64,000 nucleotides of DNA from CBDFKV01 sp965249035. GTDB lineage: Bacteria > Pseudomonadota > Gammaproteobacteria > Arenicellales > Poriferihabitantaceae. The DNA is taken from assembly GCA_965249035.1 (NCBI GenBank), contig CBDFKV010000004.1:89624-153623 (forward strand), read 5' to 3'. The notes beneath the pieces were generated by a model. That model saw nothing but the letters and a program-made list of their open reading frames with translations. It did no database searches and was not told the origin of the DNA. The translations under genes were made by a program, and so were the position numbers. Below are positions 33,716-42,740 of this stretch, piece after piece. Positions within the stretch are counted from its first letter, which is position 1. The number at the start of each line of letters is the position of its first letter.

Positions 33716-34753
33716 CGCTCTGTTCGGAATCAATGTTGAATAGATGGTATAATCAAGCCATAACAACCACTTACAGAATGCTATGAAACGTGACGAATAT
33801 CAAGCACTTGTTGCCAGTCTTGAAGGCTTAACGCCGGAGCAGTTCGAATTGCTATCAGGCAGGGTGTCGGCCATGAGTGACGAGCACGGTAGTTTACGAC
33901 TGACGGAAGAGCGTCTTGACGGGGCAGTGATTTGTCCACATTGCCAAGCGGACGACATTTTTCGTCATGGAAGAACTAACGGTCAGCAGCGCTATCGTTG
34001 TAAAGCTTGCTTGAAAACGTTTACAGCTTTAACCGGCACAGGCTTTTGTCGCTTGAACGATAAAGATAAGTTGCTGGCCTACGCCGAATGCATGGTCGAG
34101 GGCTTGAGTATTCGCAAAGCTGCTGAACGGGTGGGCTTAGCAGTGGATCGCAGTTTTCGATGGCGGCATCGTTTCCTGGATGCCTTGCGTGAGCATAAGG
34201 CCGAGAATTTGACTGGCATTGTTGAGGCGGATGAAACGATATTCCGGCGTTCTTATAAGGGTCAGCGCCGCTTACCCCGTCAGGCCAGGAAGCGTGGCGG
34301 TTCATCGGGTGTAGATGGCAAAGAGCGTGTGCCGGTGATGATCGTTATGCAGCGCGGCAGCCGAATGGTCAGTGACGCTGTTCTGGATGACTGCACAGCC
34401 AAAACATTTACAAAGGTACTCAAGCCTGCGCTAGCGAAGGATGCCGTCTTATCGACCGATGGACATCCCAGTTATGGTGTGGCGGCGAAATCCCTCAACC
34501 TTGAGGCTGGCTATTTTGTTGCGGGATATCATGGCCATGGTGGTAAAGGAACTTGGCATGTTCAAAACGTTAATGCTTATGACAGCCGCCTGAAACGTTG
34601 GATGGGGCGGTTTAATGGGGTGGCAACTCGCTGGCTACCCAATTATCTCGGTTGGCGAAGGATGCTTGATAAACATCTTGATGAAATGACTGGGCAACTG
34701 TTCTTGCATCAAGCACTCAGAGCAGCGCCTCAACATGTAATCCAAACATAGCG
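33716..34753 (+). mobile_element. complete IS1595-family insertion sequence, 1038 bp
   Basis: Flanked by the perfect 8-bp direct repeat TGGCTCTG (33708-33715 and 34754-34761), the size expected of this family. Imperfect terminal inverted repeats of about 24 bp begin CGCTCTGTTCGG at the left and, read inward, CGCTATGTTTGG at the right (about 20 of 24 identical). One intact transposase fills it. The duplication is unmutated, so the insertion is recent. Confidence 0.93.
33783..34751 (+). CDS. IS1595-family transposase
   Basis: 322 residues. An N-terminal zinc ribbon (CPHCQADDIFRHGRTNGQQRYRCKAC, with C-x2-C and C-x2-C pairs) precedes the catalytic domain. IVEADETIF provides the first Asp, STDGHPSY the second, and NAYDSRLKRWMGRFNGVAT the C-terminal part typical of IS1595 transposases. 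The stop lies inside the right inverted repeat. Intact, with no frameshift. Confidence 0.95.
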   Translation: MKRDEYQALVASLEGLTPEQFELLSGRVSAMSDEHGSLRLTEERLDGAVICPHCQADDIFRHGRTNGQQRYRCKACLKTFTALTGTGFCRLNDKDKLLAYAECMVEGLSIRKAAERVGLAVDRSFRWRHRFLDALREHKAENLTGIVEADETIFRRSYKGQRRLPRQARKRGGSSGVDGKERVPVMIVMQRGSRMVSDAVLDDCTAKTFTKVLKPALAKDAVLSTDGHPSYGVAAKSLNLEAGYFVAGYHGHGGKGTWHVQNVNAYDSRLKRWMGRFNGVATRWLPNYLGWRRMLDKHLDEMTGQLFLHQALRAAPQHVIQT

Positions 34754-34897
34754 TGGCTCTGTTTTAGCGGCAATGGTGATGAGCCATTTTGGAGCATTAT
34801 CGTCTCCGGTAGATCCAATTACTTTTAAGAAGGTCGTTGGTGCTGTATTGGTGTTTTTAGGTGCCGTTATATCAGTAACCTAATTTTTAGAGAAAAT

Positions 34898-34988
34898 GGG
34901 CTAACAAACGGCTGAAAAGGGCAACTTTCCGCCAATGGGCTTTACTTTTCAATCGGGCAGAAACATACTTATAGTGGTGGTTTAGCCC
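34898..34988. repeat. hairpin repeat, copy 2 of the ~90-bp attC-like unit
   Basis: 91 bases. Ends are GGGCTAAC and GTTTAGCCC, complementary apart from one extra base, and start like an attC R'' site (CTAACAA). The inner part aligns to the copy at 33290. A third, partial copy (AATCCGGCAGAAAAATACC, 35628-35646) begins at the stop of the dihydrofolate-reductase-like gene. Together they suggest an integron-derived cassette array without an integrase in view. Confidence 0.55.
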
Positions 34989-35054
34989 TCCATCGATTAA
35001 CTCTTGTTTGTGCGGCTATAGCGATCATCTGTCCCCCAAAATGCGTAATTCAAA

Positions 35055-35627
35055 ATGAAATGCTCAGTATTCATCGCAACCAGCGTTGACGGTTATATTG
35101 CTACTGAAAATGGAGGTGTTGACTGGCTTCATACAGCAGGCAATCAGGAAGCTGATATGGGCGCTAGCCCAGACCCAGATATGGGGTTCAGTCGTTATAT
35201 TAACTCCGTTGACTGTATGATTATGGGGCGTAAGTGCATGGATATGATTTCCAGTATGAATTTGACGCCCGAGCAATGGCCATATGGTGACACCCGCATA
35301 TTCGCGCTCAGCAATACCGTAAAAGAAGCACCAGAAAACCTTCAAGGAACAGTAGAGATGTATTCGGGTGAGATTTCCGCATTGGTCTCTCGGCTCGAGA
35401 AAGAGGGTTTTAACCACGCTTACATTGACGGAGGCACTACCATCACTTCCTTCATCAACCTCAAACTCATCAACGAAATGACGATCACGCTGGCACCCGT
35501 TTTACTCGGTGCGGGTAAGCCATTGTTTGGGGAACTAGATCAGCACATTAAGCTGGAGGATGCCCAGGTTATAGCGTATCCAAATGGCTTCATTACCGTG
35601 AAATATAAAGTCAATTACTTGTATTAA
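35055..35627 (+). CDS. dihydrofolate reductase family protein (RibD C-terminal-like)
   Basis: 190 residues. KCSVFIATSVDGYIATENGGVDWL is the N-terminal strand and active-site loop of the RibD/DHFR fold; DCMIMGRKCMDMI and AYIDGGTTITSFI are the NADPH-binding segments. Such stand-alone proteins reduce unknown pterin or flavin precursors. It is not a trimethoprim-resistance enzyme by any evidence seen here. A cassette-type location suggests horizontal acquisition. Confidence 0.88.
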   Translation: MKCSVFIATSVDGYIATENGGVDWLHTAGNQEADMGASPDPDMGFSRYINSVDCMIMGRKCMDMISSMNLTPEQWPYGDTRIFALSNTVKEAPENLQGTVEMYSGEISALVSRLEKEGFNHAYIDGGTTITSFINLKLINEMTITLAPVLLGAGKPLFGELDQHIKLEDAQVIAYPNGFITVKYKVNYLY

Positions 35628-35660
35628 TCCGGCAGAAAAATACCGACCGAACAAGCTACA

Positions 35661-35739
35661 GTCGTCGCGAGCATAGCGTGGGATCTATCGGTTTGCCGAG
35701 CAGTATGGATTACCGCGTCGCTGCGCTCCTCGTAATGAC
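35661..35739. repeat. dispersed palindromic repeat element
   Basis: Outer arms GTCGTCGCGAGC and CTCGTAATGAC around an inner ATAGCGTGGGATC and GGATTACCGCGTCGCTGCGC. It closely resembles the GTCATTGCGAG...CTCGCAATGAC-type interspersed repeats known in many proteobacteria. Intergenic and probably non-coding. Confidence 0.6.
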
Positions 35740-36121
35740 TGATAGGGTGTTTTGCTGTAGATGCTCCTTTGCAATATGCACGCCATTAATATGCCGGGTT
35801 AATAGCAAGAGCGCTCAACGGGATTAGAAGCACAATTTCTATGCCCACGTTGTGCAAATACTAAAATAGTATGACCTTTATTATTTTGAGTCGGTTTAAC
35901 ACGGCCAAGATATAAGGGCTGAAGCGTTGAGTTGGCAGCTTTATTTCCTGACAACAGCGCACCCAATGTGGCTGTATTTGAGGCGCACGGGGCGCAAATC
36001 CGCTGGCATAATCGGCTACAATAGCCGCGCATTGGGTTTTGCTTGCTTCGATCACGTTAGGATCAATCAAAAGGATTAGAGCGCGCGAAACCAGACCTGA
36101 ACTCACCTGGAACCGACAAAA
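35740..36121. other. intergenic region upstream of asnB
   Basis: About 380 bases. Minus-strand frames are open here but show no start signal, signal peptide or motif I recognise. The asnB promoter must lie in it; GGAACCGACAAAAATG at the end has only a weak Shine-Dalgarno. Confidence 0.35.
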
Positions 36122-38059
36122 ATGTGTGGAATTACTGGCATTTTCGCTGCCAAAAGCCAGCAAGAACGTGAGCCGCTGATCAAGGCTATGACGGATAGCT
36201 TATTGCATCGTGGCCCCGATGATGAGGGTTTTTACCATGATGAGCTAGCTTCCTTGGCGCAGCGCCGCCTGAGCATCATTGATGTTGATGGCGGTCATCA
36301 GCCGATTCTGGACGACAGCGGTAATTTGGTGCTGGTTTGCAACGGTGAGATCTATAACAGTCCGGAATTGCGTACCGAACTTGAAACGCAGGGTTATCCG
36401 TTCAAAACCCATACTGATGTCGAAGTGATTTTACCGTTGTATCAGCAGTATGGGCGTGACTGCGTGCGCCATCTGCGCGGGATGTTCGCCTTTGCGATCT
36501 GGGATAAGCGCGATAATTCAGTGTTTTTCGCCCGAGATCACATGGGCCAAAAGCCCTTATTCTTCATGCCCACTGACGATGGCCTCTATCTGGGGTCGGA
36601 AGTTAAAGCTCTATTGGCGGCCGAAGCGCTGCCCAAAGAAATCGATATGACGTGCTTTTGGCACTATATCTCGATGCGCTTTGTGCCCGATCGATTAACT
36701 TTTTTCAAAGGCATTGAAAAGCTGCAAGCCGGGCACTGGGGTCATTGGCGTGGCGGTGATTTAACCGTTGAGCGTTATTGGGATATCGATTTCACCCAAA
36801 AGCTATCGGCTTCTGCACAGGATATCGAAGAGCAGTTAAACACAGTACTGTTGGATACGGTCAAGCATCACTTACTGAGCGATGTCCGCGTTGGTGCCTT
36901 TTTAAGTGGCGGAATTGATTCGAGCACGATCACGGCGATGATGGCGGAGCTGGGTAACGATACACCAGTATTTTCGATTGGTGTCAAAGAAGCAGGCTTC
37001 AACGAATTACCGTGGGCCAAAATGGTCGTAGACAAGTATGGCCTTGAGTCGCACGAGCGGGTGGTTGATGCGGACTTGATTCATTTGATCCCGAAAATGA
37101 TTCATCATATGGATGAGCCAGCGGACCCGTTTGGTGTCGGTGTCTATCTGGTGTCCGAGATTGCCAGTAAACATGTCAAAGTGGTGTTGGCGGGCGATGG
37201 TGGCGATGAAAGCTTCGCGGGTTATGATCGTTTTGAAGGCCAGCGGTGGTCCGAATACTATGCGATGATGCCGGTTTGGCTGCGAAAGCAGGTGCTGGGG
37301 CGCGTGATCAAAATGGTGCCCGACGCGTTTGGTTATAAATCCATTGCCCAAAAACTGCGCTGGTTGCACGATATGTCGTTTTACAAAAGCGGCGACCGTT
37401 ACGTGCAAAGCTTAACCTTTCTGCGATTCACTCAAGAAGCCAAGCAAGACTTATTCACCGAATCGGCACAGGCGGCGATTACCGATAAAGACTCTGCCGA
37501 CAAAGTGTTGGAGCACTTTAATGCCAGCAACGTTGATGACCTGATTGATCGCATGCTGTACAGTGATATGCAGACACGCCTACCCGATCATTTGTTGATG
37601 ATCGGTGACCGTATGACCATGGCGCACTCATTGGAGTCGCGCGCGCCGTTTGTTGATCCGAAGTTGGTGGAGTTCGCGGCTTCGATCCCAGCAGACCTTA
37701 AACTCAAGGGCCGTGATCTTAAGCACATCTTGAAGAAAACGGCATCGCGCTATCTGCCTAAGGAATTGATTTATCGCGAAAAACAAGGCTTTGGCTTCCC
37801 AATTGCGCGCTGGATGCGCACTGACCTTAATCAATTCTTGCGCAATTTATTTGCTGAATCCCGCTTCGTGGAGCTGGGGATTTTTCGTGCTGAGGAAATT
37901 CAACGTTATCTGGATGAGCACTTAAGTGGCCAATCCGATCACAATTTTCGTTTGTGGATATTGCTCAATTTGGAGCTATGGTACCGAGTCTATTTCGAAG
38001 ATCAAAGTGTTGATGATATGCTTGCTTTCACCGACCGCATGATGCAAACCAAGGCATGA
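36122..38059 (+). CDS. asnB: asparagine synthase (glutamine-hydrolysing)
   Basis: 645 residues. The initiator Met is followed by Cys2 of the class II glutaminase domain (MCGITGIF), with LLHRGPDDEG, RRLSIIDV and CNGEIYN. The synthase domain carries the PP-loop LSGGIDSS (about residue 262) and VVLAGDGGDESFAGYDRF. The long C-terminal extension is typical of asnB-type genes in surface-polysaccharide loci, where they amidate sugars or make Asn. Its stop overlaps the start of the acyltransferase gene by four bases. Confidence 0.93.
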   Translation: MCGITGIFAAKSQQEREPLIKAMTDSLLHRGPDDEGFYHDELASLAQRRLSIIDVDGGHQPILDDSGNLVLVCNGEIYNSPELRTELETQGYPFKTHTDVEVILPLYQQYGRDCVRHLRGMFAFAIWDKRDNSVFFARDHMGQKPLFFMPTDDGLYLGSEVKALLAAEALPKEIDMTCFWHYISMRFVPDRLTFFKGIEKLQAGHWGHWRGGDLTVERYWDIDFTQKLSASAQDIEEQLNTVLLDTVKHHLLSDVRVGAFLSGGIDSSTITAMMAELGNDTPVFSIGVKEAGFNELPWAKMVVDKYGLESHERVVDADLIHLIPKMIHHMDEPADPFGVGVYLVSEIASKHVKVVLAGDGGDESFAGYDRFEGQRWSEYYAMMPVWLRKQVLGRVIKMVPDAFGYKSIAQKLRWLHDMSFYKSGDRYVQSLTFLRFTQEAKQDLFTESAQAAITDKDSADKVLEHFNASNVDDLIDRMLYSDMQTRLPDHLLMIGDRMTMAHSLESRAPFVDPKLVEFAASIPADLKLKGRDLKHILKKTASRYLPKELIYREKQGFGFPIARWMRTDLNQFLRNLFAESRFVELGIFRAEEIQRYLDEHLSGQSDHNFRLWILLNLELWYRVYFEDQSVDDMLAFTDRMMQTKA

Positions 38060-38829
38060 GCTCAAGCGCCGACCAAGATCAGGCACGATTCAAGAAAACC
38101 CACGACGCCATCACCGGTGGTGGCTCGCCGTTGGCTAAATATCAAAACGTGATGGTGGGTTCAGGCTCATTTTGGGCAACGATTTATTTCGAGTTTTGCA
38201 GTTGGCTTGGCATCGTCCCCGGCGCTGTAGGCTTGCTGCTCCGTAAAGTTTTTTGGCCCCGCATGTTTAAAGCCTGCGGCAAGGGAGTGCAATTTGGTTG
38301 GGGCGTGACCCTGCGCCACCCCAATCGAATTCGCATCGGTGACAATGTCGTTGTCAGCGAAGGGTGTATTCTGGATGGGCGCAATCCGGCGGTGGACGTC
38401 GCGATTGATATCGGTGCGGATGTGATTATGGCGAACGCGAGCGCGTTGTCAGCCAAAGGCGGCACCATCTCGATTGGGGCGCATACAGGGATTGGCACCC
38501 AGACCGTCATCCAGTCGACCAATGATTGCCCGACCACCATCGGTGCGGGTGTCATTATTGGCCCGCAATGCTATTTGGTCGGTGGTGGCACTTACAATAT
38601 TGACCAGCTTGACGTGCCGATGTGGCAGCAGGGAATTGCACCCGATAGTGGCTGTCATTTACGCGATAACGTCTGGCTCGGCGGCAAGGTGACGGTACTC
38701 GGCAACGTGGTGATGGAGGCAGGGTCTGTAGCGGCAGCGGGCGCGGTGGTGAATCAAAATGTTGAACCGAATATGATCGTTGGCGGCATTCCGGCTAAAC
38801 CTATTCGCTCACGGGCGGCCAGCGCGTGA
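38056..38829 (+). CDS. left-handed beta-helix acyltransferase (hexapeptide family)
   Basis: 257 residues. Starts at the ATG of ATGA overlapping asnB. Repeated hexapeptides such as IRIGDNVVVSEGCILDG, ISIGAHTGIGTQTVIQS, TIGAGVIIGPQ and NVWLGGKVTVLGNVVMEAGSVAAAGAVV form the LbetaH fold, closing with GGIPAKPIR. It resembles O-acetyltransferases of capsule and lipopolysaccharide pathways (WcaF, WbbJ). Translational coupling to asnB and the next gene marks one operon. Confidence 0.88.
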   Translation: MSSSADQDQARFKKTHDAITGGGSPLAKYQNVMVGSGSFWATIYFEFCSWLGIVPGAVGLLLRKVFWPRMFKACGKGVQFGWGVTLRHPNRIRIGDNVVVSEGCILDGRNPAVDVAIDIGADVIMANASALSAKGGTISIGAHTGIGTQTVIQSTNDCPTTIGAGVIIGPQCYLVGGGTYNIDQLDVPMWQQGIAPDSGCHLRDNVWLGGKVTVLGNVVMEAGSVAAAGAVVNQNVEPNMIVGGIPAKPIRSRAASA

Positions 38830-39815
38830 CCCCTAAAAAACTTGCCTTAGTATTGCTTAAGGTATTGATTTCAACCGGCTTAATTGTTTGGCTGGTAAGC
38901 CGGGCGGATGTTTCACAAATTTGGCAAACGATAAAAACGGCGAACTGGGGTATTTTACTGCTTGCGTTTTCGGTGTTCTTCATCGGCTACGTGATCACCG
39001 CAACACGTTGGAAAACGCTGCTGGGTGCGCTAGGAATCCCGGCAAAGTTGCGGTTTTTAATCGCGTCATTTTCGGTTTCGATATTCTTTAACAATTTTCT
39101 GCCGTCAACCATTGGTGGTGACGCCTACCGCATGTACGACAGCTACCGGCTCGGGGCCGGCAAAAGCCGTGCAATAGCAGTCATCTTTATCGACCGTGTG
39201 ATTGGTTTGTCAGCGTTGTTACTGATCGCTTTTATGGCGTCACTGTTCGCACCAAAAGTGGCGCAGCAAATCCCATTTTTGTATGGGTTTATGTTTGCTG
39301 CACTCGCGGGTATGGGCCTGTTGGCTTGGATTGTTTTTTCCAGCGGTGGCAAGGTGTTGTTGAAGTGGTTTGATCGCGATAATGCGGTGTTTGGCTTGCT
39401 TACCAAAATTCTGAATAAAATCTACGCTGGCTTTCATCTGTTTGAAGGCCGTTACGATGTGTTGAGTAAGGCGATGGGCTTATCGCTATTATTGCAAACT
39501 AATGTGGTTATTCATTGTATTTTGATCGCTAAGGCGTTACATATCGATATACCAGTTCTGGCTATGTTCATCGTTATTCCCCTATCATTCTTGATCATGA
39601 CTGCGCCAATTTCCATTAATGGAATCGGCCTTAGAGAATCGGTGTTTGTCTTCTTTTTTGCGTTATTTGCGGTGCCGCAAGAACAGGCTTTGGCCTTTTC
39701 CTTTGTGTCGTTCGGGATGATTCTGGCGCAGGGAGTGATTGGTGGATTAGTTTTCATGTTTCGTAAATCTCACAGTGACCAACCATCGCCGAGCGTCTTC
39801 CAAGAGCCCGATTAG
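38826..39815 (+). CDS. lysylphosphatidylglycerol-synthase-TM-type membrane protein (flippase-like)
   Basis: 329 residues, starting at the GTG of GTGA, overlapping the acyltransferase stop. Six to eight helices. SISFFNNFLPSTIGGDAYRMYD-type loop (here FFNNFLPSTIGGDAYR), AIAVIFIDRVIGL and ISINGIGLRESVF are the UPF0104/AglD signatures. Members act in lipid-linked glycan assembly or lipid flipping. It contrasts with the same domain fused to a propeller at 29508. Confidence 0.88.
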   Translation: MTPKKLALVLLKVLISTGLIVWLVSRADVSQIWQTIKTANWGILLLAFSVFFIGYVITATRWKTLLGALGIPAKLRFLIASFSVSIFFNNFLPSTIGGDAYRMYDSYRLGAGKSRAIAVIFIDRVIGLSALLLIAFMASLFAPKVAQQIPFLYGFMFAALAGMGLLAWIVFSSGGKVLLKWFDRDNAVFGLLTKILNKIYAGFHLFEGRYDVLSKAMGLSLLLQTNVVIHCILIAKALHIDIPVLAMFIVIPLSFLIMTAPISINGIGLRESVFVFFFALFAVPQEQALAFSFVSFGMILAQGVIGGLVFMFRKSHSDQPSPSVFQEPD

Positions 39816-39904
39816 GTTTCTTGGTTAAGCGTTGTTTTTATCCATTAAGCGGGGTTATACTGTTCCCGGAGATAAGGATTTAAATCAAGTAAGGAGAGTT
39901 TAGG

Positions 39905-39931
39905 ATGGACTCAAGAAGCTCAGCGGCTTAG
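39905..39931 (+). other. possible short leader ORF before DUF3307
   Basis: AAGGAGAGTTTAGG precedes ATG GAC TCA AGA AGC TCA GCG GCT TAG, eight sense codons, 80 bases before the DUF3307 gene. It may be a leader peptide or chance. Confidence 0.2.
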
Positions 39932-40013
39932 TCTATAATGGGTACGCAGGTGATAAGGGTGATTTGCCGCAGGGTATTTATCTTGCGATTAGTCGGTGCC
40001 GGAAGGTAGTCCG

Positions 40014-40586
40014 ATGACCGTACTGCTTTTTCTTCTTGCTCATTTCATTGGCGACTATGTGCTCCAGAACGACCAAATCGTTGCCTGGAAGCACCGCTCC
40101 TTCAAGGGCGTTGTATTTCATTCCTTGCTGGTCACCTTGGCTTTTATTGTGGTTCTGTGGCCGTACTTACATAACCAGGCTGTCCTTTTTGCCATTGGCT
40201 TGAATTGGGTGCTGCATTTAGCGCAAGATCAGCTCAAGATCAAAATGATTGACCGGTTTGGTTCGGCCTTGAGCGCATTTTTATTCGATCAAGCAGTGCA
40301 TTTGATAGTTGCTGTTGGGCTCGCTTATTGGGTCATTGATGTGAAGCCCAATATTGCGGCAGAGGCATGGATTGCTCCCTTGTATTATTCATCGATTGTT
40401 GCGGTATTCTTTTTGGGTGTCGTATTGTTGGCGCATGCCACTGAAGTCTTTCAATATGTCGTCCGAGCGAATAAGAACCCGAGCTTAAAACACCAGCGTG
40501 ACTGGTACTCGATGGGTAAGCGCGTCGGTATTTTTAGTGCGATTTACATCCCCATAGCACTGTTATTAGGCGCTTTGCAGAGCTAA
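40014..40586 (+). CDS. DUF3307 membrane protein
   Basis: 190 residues from the ATG at 40014, which has GGAAGG seven bases upstream. It starts LLFLLAHFIGDYVLQND, the DUF3307 signature, followed by KHRSFKGVVFHSLLVTLAF and HLAQDQLKIK. Four to five helices. The family has unknown function and occurs near phage, stress and regulatory genes. Confidence 0.85.
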   Translation: MTVLLFLLAHFIGDYVLQNDQIVAWKHRSFKGVVFHSLLVTLAFIVVLWPYLHNQAVLFAIGLNWVLHLAQDQLKIKMIDRFGSALSAFLFDQAVHLIVAVGLAYWVIDVKPNIAAEAWIAPLYYSSIVAVFFLGVVLLAHATEVFQYVVRANKNPSLKHQRDWYSMGKRVGIFSAIYIPIALLLGALQS

Positions 40587-40590
40587 GTAT

Positions 40591-41106
40591 CTAAGCATCC
40601 AGGTATTGTTTTGTGCGAAAAATACCAACGATGGTTTTGGCATCGTCAATCTTGCCGTCGCGGGCCCATTGATACGCTTGTTCAAAGCTGACCCAATGGA
40701 CTTCAATACATTCGCCGGGCTCAAGCGCACTCTTTCCTAGGCGAATATCTTGCGCCAAATATAAATGCAGTAACTCATCGCAAAAACCAGGGGTTGAACG
40801 AATGACTCCCAACTCCTGCCAGTCGTTGGCGTGTGTGCCAGTTTCCTCAATCAATTCACGTTTAGCGGTTTCCAGTGGTGGCTCGTCAGGCTCTAACAGG
40901 CCTGCGGGTAGTTCCCAAATCCAGGTACCAGCCGCATGCCGGTATTGTTTAATCAAGCATATTTCGGATTGCTCATTCAGGCAGGCGGTCACCGCACCAC
41001 CGGGATGGCGAACCATTTCATAACGTAGCTGTGAGCCATCTGGTAATTGTACATCCTCCAATTCAAGCTTGAGTATCTTGCCTTGATGAACTGTTACGCG
41101 GCTCAT
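40591..41106 (-). CDS. Nudix hydrolase, ADP-ribose pyrophosphatase-like
   Basis: 171 residues. The full Nudix box is GLLEPDEPPLETAKRELIEETG (G-x5-E-x7-REU-x-EE-x-G). PGGAVTACLNEQSEICLIKQYRHA and WIWELPAG preceding it match the NudF/ADP-ribose group. Overlaps the stop of gpmI by four bases on the same strand. Confidence 0.9.
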   Translation of the reverse strand: MSRVTVHQGKILKLELEDVQLPDGSQLRYEMVRHPGGAVTACLNEQSEICLIKQYRHAAGTWIWELPAGLLEPDEPPLETAKRELIEETGTHANDWQELGVIRSTPGFCDELLHLYLAQDIRLGKSALEPGECIEVHWVSFEQAYQWARDGKIDDAKTIVGIFRTKQYLDA

Positions 41107-42740
41107 GACTGTTTAAATTCGATCAAAGAGGGTTCATAGTCATTGGGCGCTTGGTAGCCCAATAAGCTAAATACAGTCGCGGCAACGTTGGCTAGGCCTG
41201 CGTCAGTCAAATCCTCACGCCAGTGATATTCATTGTCATATCCATGATCGATGATCGCAAATGGCACCGGTGCCAAGGTATGCGCTGTTTTGACGACTTG
41301 ATCGCTGCCCACTTGTTTAAACATTTCATCCGCATTGCCGTGGTCTGCGGTGACGATAACAATGCCGTTTTGTTTTTTAACGGCGTCAATTAACTCACCC
41401 ACACATTGATCAACAATAGCGACTGCGGCCAAGGCGCTATCAAATACGCCGGTATGGCCAACCATATCGCCATTGGCAAAATTGATGCGGCCAAAGCGAG
41501 GCTTATCATTTAAAGCCTTGAGTGTGGCGTCTTTAATGTCGGTCGCTTTCATCAATGGCGCCTGATCAAACGGGATGATATCTGATGGGATTTCTTGGTA
41601 AAACTCCAGTTCAGGGTCGATATAACCCGAGCGATTGCCATTCCAGAAAAAAGTCACGTGGCCAAATTTCTGGGTTTCGCTGATCGCAAATGAGTGAAGT
41701 CCTTCGGCACATAAATATTCAACCATTACCCTGTCAATCGCGGGAGGATCAACCAAATAGTGCTTGGGGATGTGCAAGTCACCATCGTATTCCAGCATGC
41801 CACAAAAGAAAATATCCGGTCGTCGGCCTCGCTTGAATTCATCTAATGACTCGTCCGTCAAGGCCCGCGAAATCTCGATGGCACGATCACCGCGAAAATT
41901 GAACAAGACCACTGCATCACCATCGACAATCGGTGACAGTGTACCGGTGGGCGACTCCACAATAAACGCCGGCAAATATTGATCACCCGTATCCGGGTTT
42001 TCAGCATATAGCGTCTCAACCGCTTCGCGCGCGCTGGCAAACTGGCGGCCTTGGGCCAAAACGTGACATTGATAGCCGCGTTCGACCATAGACCAGTCAG
42101 CGTTATAGCGATCCATGGTGATTTGCATCCGCCCACCACCAGAAGCGATGCAATAATCCAATCCAGCTTGCCGATGCTGCTGCAATCGCGCTTCCAGCGT
42201 GTCGATATATTCGAGCGCCGAACGGCCCGCAACATCACGGCCGTCAAGAATTGCGTGCACACGAACGTGCTGAATGCTTTTTTCCGCACAACGATCAATC
42301 AGTGCCAGCAAGTGCTTAATATGAGAATGCACATTACCGTCAGACAACAAGCCCAAAAAATGGACCGTGTGCGTGCCATTATCGGCTTGGCCGATAGATT
42401 CCACCCGCTGCCAATTCTCACCAACAAAGATATCGCCCGAGGCAATCGCCTGGTTAACCAGTTTAGCGCCTTGGGCAAAAACCCGACCAGCACCGAGCGC
42501 ATTATGGCCAACTTCACTGTTACCCATATCATCATCACTCGGCAAGCCGACCGCGCGGCCATGTGCTTGCAACGTGCGATAAAGTTTTGATTGCATCAAG
42601 CCGTCCAAAACGGGTGTTTTTGCGCGCGTTACCGCATTGCCCGGGTGATCAGCAGCGATACCGATGCCATCCATAACGATCAACAACAGTGGGCCAGGGC
42701 GGCCCTGGAAGTGGGCCAAAGGTTTTAATGACAGGCTCAT
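41103..42740 (-). CDS. gpmI: 2,3-bisphosphoglycerate-independent phosphoglycerate mutase
   Basis: 545 residues. It interconverts 3- and 2-phosphoglycerate with Mn2+. LLLIVMDGIGIA provides the first metal ligand, DMGNSEVGHNALGAG the catalytic Ser, and VTADHGNADEM, KTAHTLAPVPF the C-terminal ligands. Overlaps rdgB by four bases and the Nudix gene by four. Confidence 0.95.
   Translation of the reverse strand: MSLSLKPLAHFQGRPGPLLLIVMDGIGIAADHPGNAVTRAKTPVLDGLMQSKLYRTLQAHGRAVGLPSDDDMGNSEVGHNALGAGRVFAQGAKLVNQAIASGDIFVGENWQRVESIGQADNGTHTVHFLGLLSDGNVHSHIKHLLALIDRCAEKSIQHVRVHAILDGRDVAGRSALEYIDTLEARLQQHRQAGLDYCIASGGGRMQITMDRYNADWSMVERGYQCHVLAQGRQFASAREAVETLYAENPDTGDQYLPAFIVESPTGTLSPIVDGDAVVLFNFRGDRAIEISRALTDESLDEFKRGRRPDIFFCGMLEYDGDLHIPKHYLVDPPAIDRVMVEYLCAEGLHSFAISETQKFGHVTFFWNGNRSGYIDPELEFYQEIPSDIIPFDQAPLMKATDIKDATLKALNDKPRFGRINFANGDMVGHTGVFDSALAAVAIVDQCVGELIDAVKKQNGIVIVTADHGNADEMFKQVGSDQVVKTAHTLAPVPFAIIDHGYDNEYHWREDLTDAGLANVAATVFSLLGYQAPNDYEPSLIEFKQS

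Larger units (their letters stand above)
33397..34883 (+). pseudogene. DUF606/YdcZ-type small membrane transporter, interrupted by IS1595 element
   Basis: ATG at 33397 with AAGGAGAG upstream. The 5' part (33397-33715) encodes MQTGTYVFFAFLVGVISSIY and on to PILGVRKLTVLTIAGS. The 3' part (34762-34883) resumes with LAAMVMSHFGALSSPVDPIT, FKKVVGAVLVFLGA and a stop. Removing the element and one copy of the 8-base duplication leaves 441 bases, exactly 146 codons plus stop, in one frame. Four to five helices. The family belongs to the drug/metabolite transporter group; substrate unknown. The interruption almost certainly inactivates it. Confidence 0.88.

Noticed and set aside
35799..36163. Two overlapping minus-strand frames upstream of asnB
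   Set aside because: No start signal or motif, and both overlap the asnB promoter region; could be chance or debris.
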